From assembly GCA_902799465.1 (NCBI GenBank), contig CADCAS010000008.1, positions 1 through 43,627 of the forward strand: a stretch of DNA of 43,627 nt, given 5' to 3'. Under the pieces are notes generated by a model. That model was not told where the DNA came from and did not search any database. It saw only the letters and a program-made list of their open reading frames with translations. A program made the translations under genes and the position numbers. Of this stretch, positions 15,884 to 24,409 are shown one piece after another. This DNA comes from an uncultured Eubacteriales bacterium (lineage in GTDB: Bacteria; Bacillota; Clostridia; Christensenellales; Aristaeellaceae). Position 1 is the stretch's first letter, and every line of letters starts with the position of its first letter.

Positions 15884-16138
15884 ATGGCAAAGACAGCGGA
15901 GAATACTCCCAAGAACGCAAAGCCCGGCTTCGTCGAGCGCTGCAAGAATTTCTTCCTGGGCATCGGCAAGAGCTTCAAGAACATGTATCATGAGCTCAAG
16001 AAGGTCACTTGGCCCACCAAGAAGGAATTGATCAATTACTCCGTGGTCGTGTTTGTATTCATGATCGTCATGGGCGTCATCATCGGCGTGATCGACTTCG
16101 CCGCGGGCGAGCTGGTCAACCTGATCGTCAAGCTCTAA
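15884..16138 (+). CDS. secE: Preprotein translocase subunit SecE
   Basis: An 84-residue membrane protein of the SecYEG channel. It has the short single-helix form usual in Gram-positives: a charged amphipathic region with the family motif ELKKVTWPTKKELI (residues about 36-50), then one transmembrane helix (VVVFVFMIVMGVIIGVIDFA). The ATG at 15884 follows AAGGATGTGAAAAC. nusG begins 17 bases downstream. Confidence 0.97.
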   Translation: MAKTAENTPKNAKPGFVERCKNFFLGIGKSFKNMYHELKKVTWPTKKELINYSVVVFVFMIVMGVIIGVIDFAAGELVNLIVKL

Positions 16139-16154
16139 GACGGAGAGTACGGAT

Positions 16155-16685
16155 ATGGCTGAAAATCCAGAGATCAAATGGTATGTCGTCCATACCTATT
16201 CCGGCTACGAAAACAAGGTGCGCGACAGCCTGCTCAAGGCCGTTGAGAACAACGGCATGCAGGACAAGATCGTCGACGTCCGCATCCCTGTGGAAGAAGC
16301 CGTGGAGATCAAAAACAACAAGCGCCGCACGGTGCAGCGCAAGCTGCTGCCCAGCTACGTCATCGTCAAGATGGAGATGACCAACGAGACGTGGTACGTG
16401 GTTCGCAATACCCGCGGCGTGACCGGGTTCGTGGGATCGGGCAACAAGCCCACCCCCCTGTCCGAGACCGACTTCGCCTCCATCTTCGACGCCATCCCGC
16501 AGACGCGGCTGGACATCGCGGTGGGGGACGAGGTGCGCATACTGACGGGCCTGTTCGAGAACTTCACCGGCAAGGTGGTGTCCATCGACTCCATCACCCA
16601 TCAGCTCTCCGTCGTGGTACCCATGCTCAAGCGGGAGACCACGGTGGAGCTGGCCTACGACGAGGTCGTGCGCGCGGACGGATAA
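16155..16685 (+). CDS. nusG: Transcription termination/antitermination protein NusG
   Basis: A 176-residue protein with the NusG N-terminal domain (KWYVVHTYSGYENKVRDSL and LLPSYVIVKMEMTNETWYVV) that binds RNA polymerase, and a C-terminal KOW domain (VGDEVRILTGLFENFTGKVV) that contacts Rho or the ribosome. Length is normal for the family. It couples transcription and translation and sits between secE and rplK as usual. The start ATG at 16155 follows GGAGAGTACGGAT. Confidence 0.97.
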   Translation: MAENPEIKWYVVHTYSGYENKVRDSLLKAVENNGMQDKIVDVRIPVEEAVEIKNNKRRTVQRKLLPSYVIVKMEMTNETWYVVRNTRGVTGFVGSGNKPTPLSETDFASIFDAIPQTRLDIAVGDEVRILTGLFENFTGKVVSIDSITHQLSVVVPMLKRETTVELAYDEVVRADG

Positions 16686-16823
16686 CCCTGTGCGATCGGG
16701 TGCGCCTGACCCGTTCGCGTGATGCGCTGACTGCGGCCCCTCCGGGGGCTTCAGTGCGTGGGAGGGAATCGGCCCTGTGCCGCGTCCCGCTTACACCACA
16801 TACATGTTAAGGAGGATACCCCT

Positions 16824-17249
16824 ATGGCAAAGAAAGTTACCGCGCTGATCAAGCTGCAGGTGCCTGCCGGCAAGGCGACGCCCGCGCCGCCCATCGGTCC
16901 CGCGCTGGGCCAGCATGGCGTGAACATCCCCGGCTTCTGCAAGGAATTCAACGACCGCACCTCCAAGCAGGCGGGCCTGATCATTCCTGTAGTCATCACC
17001 GTGTACCAGGATCGTTCCTTCACCTTCATCACCAAGACGCCTCCCGCCGCCGTGCTGATCAAGAAGGCCTGCGGCATCGAGCACGCCTCCGGCCGTCCCA
17101 ACAAGGAGAAGGTCGCCAACATCACAAAGGCGCAGGTGAAGGAGATCGCCGAGCTGAAGATGCCCGATCTGAACGCGGCTTCCGTCGAGGCGGCCATGAG
17201 CATGATCGCCGGCACCGCGCGCTCCATGGGCGTTGTGGTGGTAGACTGA
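16824..17249 (+). CDS. rplK: 50S ribosomal protein L11
   Basis: A 141-residue protein of the GTPase-associated centre. The N-terminal domain shows [20 protein letters not shown] and [12 protein letters not shown]; the C-terminal RNA-binding domain ends [12 protein letters not shown]. The start at 16824 follows AAGGAGGATACCCCT; the open frame extends upstream without L11 similarity. The 138 bases after nusG contain a small hairpin (GGCCCCTCCGGGGGC, 16735-16749) but no promoter I can support. Confidence 0.97.
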   Translation: MAKKVTALIKLQVPAGKATPAPPIGPALGQHGVNIPGFCKEFNDRTSKQAGLIIPVVITVYQDRSFTFITKTPPAAVLIKKACGIEHASGRPNKEKVANITKAQVKEIAELKMPDLNAASVEAAMSMIAGTARSMGVVVVD

Positions 17250-17306
17250 CCCTGACACAAACGTGGGAGGACGCAAAGTCCGCTTGACCACAAGGAGGAT
17301 GTATTC

Positions 17307-17993
17307 ATGAAAAAGGGCAAGAAATATTCCGACAGCTTGAAGCTGATCGATCGCAGCAAGCAGTACGATCCCGAAGAGGCGGTCGCGCTGGTGAAGCAGA
17401 CGGCCAAGGCCAAGTTCGATGAGACCGTGGAGATCTCCGTCCGCCTGGGCGTCGATCCCCGTCACGCCGACCAGCAGGTCCGCGGCGCGGTGGTGCTGCC
17501 TCACGGCACCGGCAAGACCGTGCGCGTGCTCGTCATCTGCAAGGCCGACAAGGCCGCCGAGGCTGAGGCCGCGGGCGCGGATTTCGTGGGCGCCGAGGAC
17601 ATGGTCGCCAAGATCCAGGGCGGCTGGTTCGATTTCGACGTGGTCGTCGCCACCCCCGACATGATGGGTCAGGTCGGCCGTCTGGGCCGCGTCCTGGGCC
17701 CCAAGGGCTTGATGCCTTCCCCCAAGGCCGGCACCGTGACCATGAACGTCACCCAGGCCGTGCACGACATCAAAGCCGGTAAGGTCGAGTACCGCGTGGA
17801 CAAGACCGCCATCATCCACTGCCCCGTGGGCAAGGCTTCCTTTGACCAGCAGAAGCTGACCGAGAACCTCCGCACCCTGATGGAGGCCATCATCAAGGCC
17901 AAGCCCGCCGCTGCCAAGGGCACCTATATCCGCTCCGCCGTGCTCTCCAGCACCATGGGCCCCGGCATCAAGCTGAACAGCCTGAAGTTCTGA
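17307..17993 (+). CDS. rplA: 50S ribosomal protein L1
   Basis: A 228-residue protein of the L1 stalk, which binds 23S rRNA and helps release deacylated tRNA; L1 commonly also represses its own operon by binding its mRNA. Family segments include [52 protein letters not shown] and [23 protein letters not shown] 17307 follows AAGGAGGATGTATTC. The operon ends here at a strong terminator instead of continuing into rplJL. Confidence 0.97.
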   Translation: MKKGKKYSDSLKLIDRSKQYDPEEAVALVKQTAKAKFDETVEISVRLGVDPRHADQQVRGAVVLPHGTGKTVRVLVICKADKAAEAEAAGADFVGAEDMVAKIQGGWFDFDVVVATPDMMGQVGRLGRVLGPKGLMPSPKAGTVTMNVTQAVHDIKAGKVEYRVDKTAIIHCPVGKASFDQQKLTENLRTLMEAIIKAKPAAAKGTYIRSAVLSSTMGPGIKLNSLKF

Positions 17994-18011
17994 GCCTGAG
18001 CGGTTCATTGA

Positions 18012-18041
18012 CCGCCCTCACCTTTGGTGAGGGCGGTTTTT
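18012..18041 (+). terminator. Intrinsic terminator after rplA
   Basis: An 11-bp GC-rich perfect stem (18012-18022 with 18026-18036), a 3-base loop and five T. It ends the rpmG-secE-nusG-rplKA operon. Confidence 0.95.
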
Positions 18042-18067
18042 AATGGTCAACATAAGTCCAACATACA

Positions 18068-18104
18068 ACAAGGCCGTCAGGCACTTACTGCCTGACGGCC
18101 TTGT
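18068..18104. terminator. Hairpin between convergent rplA and L,D-transpeptidase genes
   Basis: A 16-bp perfect stem (18068-18083 with 18089-18104). It lies 12 bases past the stop of the minus-strand gene and can act for either strand, although the T-run is poor. Confidence 0.75.
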
Positions 18105-18115
18105 CAATAGCGGTT

Positions 18116-20056
18116 TCAGACCGTCGCCTCGCCGGTGACGATGAACCTGAGGTCCTCCTCGCGCATGTAACCCTGGTGGTCCTGGTAGCTGATGAGGCTC
18201 CAGCCGTTTATGGTCTCCAGCACGTCGAGGCGCGTGCCGTTCTTGAGGGTGCCCAGCACCTTGGCGTCGGCGGAATCCTCGTCGTATACGGAGGCCTTGG
18301 AGGCGGTGTCGCAGGCGACCTCGGCGTGCTCCACCTGGCCGGGGAGGTCCTCCTCGGGCACATAGGCCGCGTCCGTGTCGTCCTCGTTCAGGGCGGCGCG
18401 CTGTTCGTCGGTCATCACGGGGCCGGTGCGGAACTCCAGGTACTCGTTCATCAGATAGCCCTGCTGGCCGTTGACGGACACCAGCGTCCAGTCGCCGGAG
18501 CGCTGGCTGACGGTGGCCTCGGTGCCGTTGGGCAGCACGGCCAGCACGGCGCTGTCGGTGGTGGGGGATTCCCGGAGGTTCAGCGTCACGTCGTCAGAGG
18601 GGGTGGTGACGGTGGCGTACTCCACGATGTTGTCGTAGCTGTCCAGAGATCCGCCGGAGGCTATGTAGTCGGAGAACTTGTCCGCGGGACGGTCCGCGCC
18701 GGAATAGTAGTCCGCGGCGGTGTAGCCGATGGTGTAGGCGTCGCTGGAGCTGTCGGAGACATACATCAGGGAGGAGATGGTCTGGGGGTAGAAGTCCACG
18801 TACTGGTTCTTTACGTACCCGGCGTTCTTGCCCTTCTGGACCCGGCTCCACTCGTCGCCCTTCTCCAGCACGACCACCACGTCGCCCTGCTTCAGCAGGG
18901 CCAGCTTCTTGGTCTCGATGGACTTGCCTTCGCGCAGCCGCACGCCCAGCTCGCAGTTGATGGTGCCCATCGTGATCTCCTCGTCCACCGTGCGGAGGGT
19001 GCAGCCGCTCTGATCGCCGAACATGGCCTCGAGGCGGCCCGCCTCATAGGCGATGGCCTGCTGAACCTCGGTGGAGGCGACGCCGTCAATGGTGTAGCCG
19101 TAGGCGCCCTGGAACACCTTCACGGCCTCCACCACATCCAGGTCGTACACGCCGTCCAGCGCGCCGTCATAGAGCTGCAGCGCCGTCAGGTTGTTCTGGA
19201 GCGTGCGCACCGCGGGGCCGCTGTTGCCCTCCTTGAGCTTCACGTTCATGGCGGAGGGCGCGTCGGGCGCGTAGATGGCCTGCTGGAATTCCACGGTGGC
19301 CACCCCGGTGGGCTCCATCCCCATCAGGGTCTGGGCCTGGCGCACGGCGGTGACGGTCGGCACCTGGTAGACGCCGGTGACGGCGTCGGTGTAGATGCCC
19401 AGGTCGCGCAGCCGAACCTGGAGATCCCGCACATCCTCGCCCTCGGAGTAGCGCCCCATGACGCCCTCCTCGTCGGGGATGCCCAGGAATTCCTTGTAGG
19501 ACATGCCGCTCTCGCTGGTGTAGCTGTTTTGCAGAAGCAGCGTCCGCAGGTCCTCGTCCACCTCGCCGGACTTGTAGATCTTCACCTTCGTGCCCTTGAG
19601 GCAGTTCTTGGCGATGAACTCCGCGTCCTGCCAGCGCATGCGGATGCAGCCGTGGGACACCGGCTTGCCGTAGTCCAGCACCGACTGCTTGTTCAGCGAG
19701 GACATGTCGGGCTTGTTGTAGAGCAGCGAGTGGAACATCACGTCGTAGTAGATGCGGCTGGCGTATCGGGCGTAGCCGCCGAAGGCGTTGAAATGGAACC
19801 ACTCCGTGCGCTCGGAATCCCGCTCCTTCTCCGGCATGGTGAAGGTGCCGCAGGGGGTGGCGTCTTTCGCGCCAGAGGAGCACAGCATCTGCCGCACCAC
19901 CTCGTCCGTTTCATTGGAGTAGATGGTTACGATCTGGTTGGTGATGTCCACGGTGATGCGATAGGGCATGCTCGCCGCCAGCGCGGAAGGCCCCGGCAGC
20001 GCGGCCATCGCCAGTATCAGCGCCACCAGGACGCTTAACAGTTTCTTCGTGCGCAT
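18116..20056 (-). CDS. Secreted L,D-transpeptidase with peptidoglycan-binding and SH3 domains
   Basis: A 646-residue exported cell-wall enzyme. A signal peptide (KKLLSVLVALILAMAALPGP) is followed at residues about 30-160 by a YkuD catalytic domain with the signature SHGCIRMRWQDAEFI; the cysteine is the nucleophile that forms L,D (3-3) cross-links or attaches proteins to peptidoglycan. Two helical peptidoglycan-binding repeats follow (SEGEDVRDLQVRLRDLGIYT and NSGPAVRTLQNNLTALQLYD), then three SH3-type domains (each with a GWSLISYQDHQGYM-like end). The catalytic domain comes first, which is the reverse of many family members. The ATG at 20056 is chosen because GAGGT lies 8 bases upstream; the ATG at 20071 overlaps that site. 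A promoter and a terminator frame it as a single-gene unit. Confidence 0.93.
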   Translation of the reverse strand: MRTKKLLSVLVALILAMAALPGPSALAASMPYRITVDITNQIVTIYSNETDEVVRQMLCSSGAKDATPCGTFTMPEKERDSERTEWFHFNAFGGYARYASRIYYDVMFHSLLYNKPDMSSLNKQSVLDYGKPVSHGCIRMRWQDAEFIAKNCLKGTKVKIYKSGEVDEDLRTLLLQNSYTSESGMSYKEFLGIPDEEGVMGRYSEGEDVRDLQVRLRDLGIYTDAVTGVYQVPTVTAVRQAQTLMGMEPTGVATVEFQQAIYAPDAPSAMNVKLKEGNSGPAVRTLQNNLTALQLYDGALDGVYDLDVVEAVKVFQGAYGYTIDGVASTEVQQAIAYEAGRLEAMFGDQSGCTLRTVDEEITMGTINCELGVRLREGKSIETKKLALLKQGDVVVVLEKGDEWSRVQKGKNAGYVKNQYVDFYPQTISSLMYVSDSSSDAYTIGYTAADYYSGADRPADKFSDYIASGGSLDSYDNIVEYATVTTPSDDVTLNLRESPTTDSAVLAVLPNGTEATVSQRSGDWTLVSVNGQQGYLMNEYLEFRTGPVMTDEQRAALNEDDTDAAYVPEEDLPGQVEHAEVACDTASKASVYDEDSADAKVLGTLKNGTRLDVLETINGWSLISYQDHQGYMREEDLRFIVTGEATV

Positions 20057-20088
20057 GGGATGTAACCTCATATTATTATTCTGTCTGA

Positions 20089-20117
20089 ATTATAACATGA
20101 TAATGTTGTCATTTCAA
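20089..20117 (-). promoter_or_regulatory. Promoter of the L,D-transpeptidase gene
   Basis: On the minus strand TTGAAA (20117-20112), 17 bases, TATAAT (20094-20089). Confidence 0.85.
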
Positions 20118-20163
20118 CGCAAACAGCCCTGCAATTGTGGCGGAAATATGAACAATTGGGATG

Positions 20164-20372
20164 CAGGGAGTAGGGAGTAGGCAGTAGGGAGTAGGGGGGT
20201 ACGGCAGAGGGACGGCGGTCTAATGGAATGATGAATCTTAAGCATCGTTGGGATGTCTCGCACGGATTACACAGAACAATGTAGGGAAGCTACGAGTCCG
20301 TAGGGGCTGCGATTTCAAGAGAAGCAAGAACATATGCCGCAGCTCCCCCTGCTCCCTACTGCCTACTCCCTA
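20164..20372. repeat. Heptamer-bracketed element 5
   Basis: The left arm is built of GGGAGTA units (20164-20198) and the right arm of complementary TACTCCC units (20345-20372), both at 7-bp period. The core has a decayed type A motif (CCGTAGGGGCTGCGATTTC). Confidence 0.82.
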
Positions 20373-20374
20373 AC

Positions 20375-20406
20375 AAAAAAGCCCGCCCGGAAGCGGGCGG
20401 GTTTTT
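20375..20406 (-). terminator. Terminator of the TRAP transporter operon
   Basis: CCCGCCCG (20382-20389) and CGGGCGGG (20394-20401) around a 4-base loop, with A/T runs on both sides (six T on the minus strand). It lies 5 bases past the dctP stop. Confidence 0.92.
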
Positions 20407-20410
20407 GTCC

Positions 20411-21361
20411 TTACGCCATGGACTGGATGAGGTCCCAGTCCTCGATGAGGGGCTGGATGTAGGGGATGGTGGCTTCGCGGATGGTGTCATCGGGAGTGAT
20501 GATCTCGCAGCCATACTCGCTGGCAAGCTTGTCGGCCAGGGTCTTCTCGGCCTCGATGATCTGCTCATCCTGCCAGGCCACGGCGGCGTCGATGGCCTCC
20601 TGAACGACCTGCTGGTCGTGCTCGGAGAGGCTGTTCCACACATCGGCGTTCATGAAGATCATGTTGGGGCAGATGATGTGGTTGGTGAGCACCACGTTCT
20701 TGACGACCTCGTAGAACTTGTAGCTCTCGAAGGTGGTCAGGGGGTTCTCCTGGCCGTCCACGGTGCCGGTCTGCAGGGCCATGTACAGCTCATTGATGTT
20801 CATGGGGGTGGCGGCGGCACCCCAGGACTCCACCATCTTGACGTACAGCTCGGCCTGCGGCACGCGAATCTTCATGCCCTTGAGGTCGGCCAGGGTGTGG
20901 ATGGGCTTGTTGGTGGTCAACTGGCGGGTGCCATAGTAGAAGGTGCCCAGGATGCGGACGTTCACGCTGGCGAACAGCTCGTTCAGCACGTCCTTGTAAT
21001 CGCCGTTCAGGGCCTTCTGCATGTGCTCGACGGACTGCCACAGGAAGGGCGCCTCGACCTGCGCGGCCTTGGGGATCCAGGTGGCAAACTGCGCGGGGCC
21101 CTCGGTGATGATCTCGACCATGCCCTCCTGCACGGCCTCGACCACGTCGGAGGAGCCGCCCAGCACGCCGTTGGGATAGCCGGTGATGTGGATGCCTTCG
21201 GCCTTCTCGTTGATCTCGTCGATGGCGCGCATCATCATCTGGGTGACCACCTGCTCCGGCGGATGCACCGACGCCCACTTCAGCTCGGTGGCGGCGCTGG
21301 CCGTCGCCAGCATGCTGATGGCCATTACCAGGGCCAGAACCATAACCAGGATCTTTTTCAT
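20411..21361 (-). CDS. dctP: TRAP transporter substrate-binding protein (DctP family)
   Basis: A 316-residue exported binding protein. The signal peptide MKKILVMVLALVMAISMLAT ends at ASA; the mature domain carries the DctP/TAXI-type pattern: WASVHPPEQVVTQMMMRAID, ITGYPNGVLGG, the ligand-carboxylate region LKGMKIRVPQAELYVKMVES, GTVDGQENPLTTFESYKFYE and LTNHIICPNMIFMN. Family members capture organic acids such as C4-dicarboxylates or sugar acids and deliver them to a DctQM permease. I chose ATG 21361 because AAGGAGG precedes it; the open frame extends 18 codons upstream without a signal. It is the last gene of an aldolase-dctQ-dctM-dctP operon. Its ligand is probably a sugar acid or keto acid, given the aldolase. 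Confidence 0.95.
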   Translation of the reverse strand: MKKILVMVLALVMAISMLATASAATELKWASVHPPEQVVTQMMMRAIDEINEKAEGIHITGYPNGVLGGSSDVVEAVQEGMVEIITEGPAQFATWIPKAAQVEAPFLWQSVEHMQKALNGDYKDVLNELFASVNVRILGTFYYGTRQLTTNKPIHTLADLKGMKIRVPQAELYVKMVESWGAAATPMNINELYMALQTGTVDGQENPLTTFESYKFYEVVKNVVLTNHIICPNMIFMNADVWNSLSEHDQQVVQEAIDAAVAWQDEQIIEAEKTLADKLASEYGCEIITPDDTIREATIPYIQPLIEDWDLIQSMA

Positions 21362-21418
21362 GTACTCTTCCTCCTTAAATATGGTGTATCGTTTGAACGG
21401 CTTACGCCGTTTCAACCG

Positions 21419-22693
21419 CTATGGCGCTCCATAGACCAGGTTCGGCAGGAAATTGGTGACTGCCGGGACGAAGGTGATGATCAGGAGCACGATGAACAGG
21501 GGTATGAGGAACGGGACGGTGGCCTTGATGACCCGGTTGGCCGAGACCTTGGCCACGTTGGAGGTGACGTAGAGCACCACGCCCACGGGCGGGGTGATGA
21601 CGCCGATCATCAGGTTGACGATCATGATGAGGCAGGCCTGGGTCTCGGAGACGCCCATCTGCATCATGGCGGGCACCAGGATGGGGCCCAGGATCAGTAT
21701 GGCGGCGGTGCCCTCCATGAAGCAGCCCACGAACAGCAGGAACAGGTTGATGACGATCAGGAAGATGAACTTGGACTGTATGCCCGTCAGCACCGCGGTG
21801 ATGGCCTGGGGGATCTGGGCGATGGTGAGGATATAGCCGAAGATGTTGGCCGCCATGACGATGGACAGCACCACGCCGGTGGTTTCACAGGTGGCCAGCA
21901 TGACCTTGGGGATGTCCCGGATCTTCAGGTCCTTGTAGGCCAGCACGCCGATGATGAGGGAGTAGAAGGCCGCGATCAGGGCCGCCTCGGTGGTGGTGAC
22001 GATGCCGGTGTAGATGGCCGCGAACAGTATCACGGGGGAGAGCAGCGCCAGCGCGGCGTCCTTGAAGGCCGCCCACAGGGTTTTGAGGGTGGGCTTGGCG
22101 TTGCGGGGATAGCAGCGCTTCTTGGCGTAGTAGGCCACCAGCATGCACAGCGCCACGGCGATCAGGATGCCGGGTATGACGCCGCCCACGAAGCAGCGGC
22201 CCACAGACGCGCCCACCGTAACCGCCATGATGACCATGGGCAGCGACGGGGGAATGATGGGACCCAGCACCGAGGAGGCGGCGGTGACGGCGCAGGAGAA
22301 GTCGTCGTCGTAGCCGATCTCGCGCATGGCCTCGATTTCGATGTTGCCCAGGCCGCCGGCGTCGGCCACGGCCGTGCCGCTCATGCCCGCGAACAGCGCC
22401 GAGCACAGCACGTTGGCGTGGCCCATGCCGCCGGGCACATTGCCCACGATCTCATTGGCGAAGCGGAACATCTTGCGGGTGACGCCGCCGGTGTTCATCA
22501 GGTTGCCCATGAGGATGAAGAAGGGCGCGGCGATCATGGTGAAGGAGTTGGAGGCCTGGGTGATGCGCTGCACCACCATCATGGGGTTGGACCCGGTCAG
22601 GAACATGTACAGGAAGGAGGTCAGCCCCAGGTTCACGTACAGCGGAAGCCCCGTGAACAGCAATACCAGGAATACGATCAGCGCTATCGTCAT
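21419..22693 (-). CDS. dctM: TRAP transporter large permease (DctM family)
   Basis: A 424-residue membrane protein with about 12 hydrophobic segments. Family marks include the first helix IALIVFLVLLFTGLPLYVNLG, GMSGTAVADAGGLGNIEIEAM, and the conserved C-terminal PPVGVVLYVTSNVAK. It performs ion-coupled uptake of the acid bound by DctP. Its ATG overlaps the stop of dctQ by 4 bases (ATGA), so the two are translationally coupled. Confidence 0.96.
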   Translation of the reverse strand: MTIALIVFLVLLFTGLPLYVNLGLTSFLYMFLTGSNPMMVVQRITQASNSFTMIAAPFFILMGNLMNTGGVTRKMFRFANEIVGNVPGGMGHANVLCSALFAGMSGTAVADAGGLGNIEIEAMREIGYDDDFSCAVTAASSVLGPIIPPSLPMVIMAVTVGASVGRCFVGGVIPGILIAVALCMLVAYYAKKRCYPRNAKPTLKTLWAAFKDAALALLSPVILFAAIYTGIVTTTEAALIAAFYSLIIGVLAYKDLKIRDIPKVMLATCETTGVVLSIVMAANIFGYILTIAQIPQAITAVLTGIQSKFIFLIVINLFLLFVGCFMEGTAAILILGPILVPAMMQMGVSETQACLIMIVNLMIGVITPPVGVVLYVTSNVAKVSANRVIKATVPFLIPLFIVLLIITFVPAVTNFLPNLVYGAP

Positions 22694-23211
22694 TGCTCGT
22701 CGCCCCCCTTGTCACGATAATCCCTCGGACCCACGGTCAGGCACTCGATGAGGCCCGCGATCTCATAGAAGATGATGATGAGGTTGCAGATCGGCCCCAT
22801 GACGTACACCAGGCCGTAGTTCAGCGCGATGGACACCGCCGTGCGCTTCATGCCCACGCCCACCAGCTTGATACCGTAGACCACCATCAGCACCGAGAAG
22901 ACGATGCACAGCACGTGGCAGAAGGCCTGCAGCCACTTCTGCGCCGATTTGGGCAGCATGTTCAGTATGGCCGTGATGCGGATGTGGGAGTCCTTGCGCT
23001 CTGCGATGGTCCAGCCGAGATAGCATATCCACACATAGGTCAGCTGGATCAGCTCCTCCGACCAGATGATGGGGTCCCGCAGCACCCAGCGCCAGAATAC
23101 CTGGCACAGGCCCAGGACGAAGATGCCCGTCAGCAGGAAGACCGAGAGTCCGTCGATCAGCTTCTCCGTCACCCGCTTGACGTTGGCGATGAGGGGATGG
23201 GTCGTCTCCAT
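22690..23211 (-). CDS. dctQ: TRAP transporter small permease (DctQ family)
   Basis: A 173-residue protein with four predicted membrane helices (for example LSVFLLTGIFVLGLCQVFWR and ITAILNMLPKSAQKWLQAFC). The signature region VFWRWVLRDPIIWSEELIQL near residue 45 is typical of DctQ. It forms a complex with DctM. It follows the aldolase gene by 30 bases; ATG 23211 has AAGGAGGCAACACG upstream. Confidence 0.94.
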   Translation of the reverse strand: METTHPLIANVKRVTEKLIDGLSVFLLTGIFVLGLCQVFWRWVLRDPIIWSEELIQLTYVWICYLGWTIAERKDSHIRITAILNMLPKSAQKWLQAFCHVLCIVFSVLMVVYGIKLVGVGMKRTAVSIALNYGLVYVMGPICNLIIIFYEIAGLIECLTVGPRDYRDKGGDEQ

Positions 23212-23241
23212 GATCGTGTTGCCTCCTTCTGGTTATAGCGG

Positions 23242-24021
23242 TTAACCCCGAGCCGCGGCGCGCATGTCCTTTACCATCGCCACGCTCAGCTCGCGGAAGT
23301 AGTCCTGGGGCGTGCCCATGGACAGGAAGCTGGCCCCGCGCTCGGCCCAGAAGCGGATCAGGTCGCGGTCCATGCCGATGGAGAGGCCGTAGGGCTTGTG
23401 ATGGGCCCTGCATTTGGCGATGATGGTCTCGAACAGGTCGATCATCACGGGATCCCTGAACTGCCCGATGCGGTTAGCGGAGGCGGACAGGTCCATGGGC
23501 CCGCAGATGATGGCGTCCACGCCCTCGACCTCCAGGATCTCGTCCAAGTTGTTCACCGCCTCCACCGTCTCGCACTGCATCAGCAGAAGCGTGCGCCGGT
23601 TGACCACCCGCAGGTACTCGTCGAAGTCCATGGTGTTGTAGTCCACCGCCCGCAGCGGCCCGAAGCCCCGGGTGCCCTTGGGCGGGTAGGTGCAGACGGA
23701 CACGATCTGCCGCGCCTGCTCGGCGGTGTTCACCATCGGGAAGATGAGGCCGTCCGGGCCCACCTCCAGCACCGGCTTGATGTTGCACATCTGGTGGTCC
23801 GGCACCCGCACGAACGCGCAGCAGCCGCCCGCGTTGGTGGCGATGATCGCGTTTTTGATCATCGGCTGGGTCATGCCGGCGTGCTCGTTGTCGATCCATA
23901 TGTAGTCGTAGCCCAGCAGACCGCACATCTCATAAAAATCCAGGTCCGTGGTGGAGCAGTGCGTGCCGCAGCACAATTCCCCCCGCGCCAGCTTCTCCCG
24001 GACCCTCTCCAGTCTGTTCAA
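23242..24021 (-). CDS. HpcH/HpaI-family aldolase
   Basis: A 259-residue class II pyruvate aldolase. The catalytic and metal residues of the family can be read in YIWIDNEHAG, FVRVPDHQ, MQCETVEAV and IICGPMDLSAS. Such enzymes cleave 2-keto-3-deoxy sugar acids or 4-hydroxy-2-ketoacids to pyruvate and an aldehyde. It is the first gene of the operon that encodes the TRAP transporter, so the imported compound or a product of it is the likely substrate; no dehydratase that would make a 2-keto-3-deoxy acid is encoded nearby. The exact reaction cannot be deduced. Confidence 0.9.
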   Translation of the reverse strand: MNRLERVREKLARGELCCGTHCSTTDLDFYEMCGLLGYDYIWIDNEHAGMTQPMIKNAIIATNAGGCCAFVRVPDHQMCNIKPVLEVGPDGLIFPMVNTAEQARQIVSVCTYPPKGTRGFGPLRAVDYNTMDFDEYLRVVNRRTLLLMQCETVEAVNNLDEILEVEGVDAIICGPMDLSASANRIGQFRDPVMIDLFETIIAKCRAHHKPYGLSIGMDRDLIRFWAERGASFLSMGTPQDYFRELSVAMVKDMRAAARG

Positions 24022-24082
24022 TGGAAATCCCCCTCGGCGCTTTTATTGTGTTTGTTAGGAAAAACAGCATCCAACACGATCA

Positions 24083-24111
24083 ATTATAACAAATGTTAAT
24101 TGGATTTTCAA
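24083..24111 (-). promoter_or_regulatory. Promoter of the aldolase-TRAP operon
   Basis: On the minus strand TTGAAA (24111-24106), 17 bases, TATAAT (24088-24083). Confidence 0.87.
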
Positions 24112-24154
24112 TGGGTTTGCATAATAATGTTTGATTTTTGCTTGATAAGCTGGA

Positions 24155-24369
24155 GATTAGGCAACAGGCAACAGGCATCAGGCAACAGGCATTAGGCAAC
24201 AGGGGTGACGACCTCAGTCACCGACTGCGTCGGTGCCAGCTTTCCTCAAAGGGGAGCCAAGAAGGGGGAACGGACTCTGCGTCAGCCTTGGCTCCCCTCC
24301 CAGGGGAGCTGTCAGCCGGCAGGCTGACTGAGAGGTCGTCCCCCCTTATACCTGATGCCTGTTGCCTAA
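24155..24369. repeat. Heptamer-bracketed element 6 with inverted type B cores
   Basis: Left arm units are GGCAACA/GGCATCA/GGCATTA (24158-24204) and the right arm reads CTGATGCCTGTTGCCTAA (24352-24369). The core holds a full type B motif (GGCTCCCCTCCCAGGGGAGC then GTCAGCCGGCAGGCTGAC and TGAGAGGTCGT, 24282-24340) and a degraded copy in the opposite direction (24207-24262). Confidence 0.85.
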
Positions 24370-24370
24370 A

Positions 24371-24401
24371 GCAAAACCCCTCCAATTTGGAGGGGTTTTG
24401 C
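24371..24401 (-). terminator. Terminator of the phosphofructokinase gene
   Basis: A 13-bp perfect stem (24371-24383 with 24389-24401) whose lower half is A/T-rich, 9 bases past the stop codon of the minus-strand gene. Confidence 0.92.
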
Positions 24402-24409
24402 GCACATTC

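Noticed and set aside
20405..22720. 771-codon plus-strand frame across the dctP and dctM genes
   Set aside because: It spans the gap between two real genes in antisense, with no recognisable domain and a Asp/His/Gln-rich composition.
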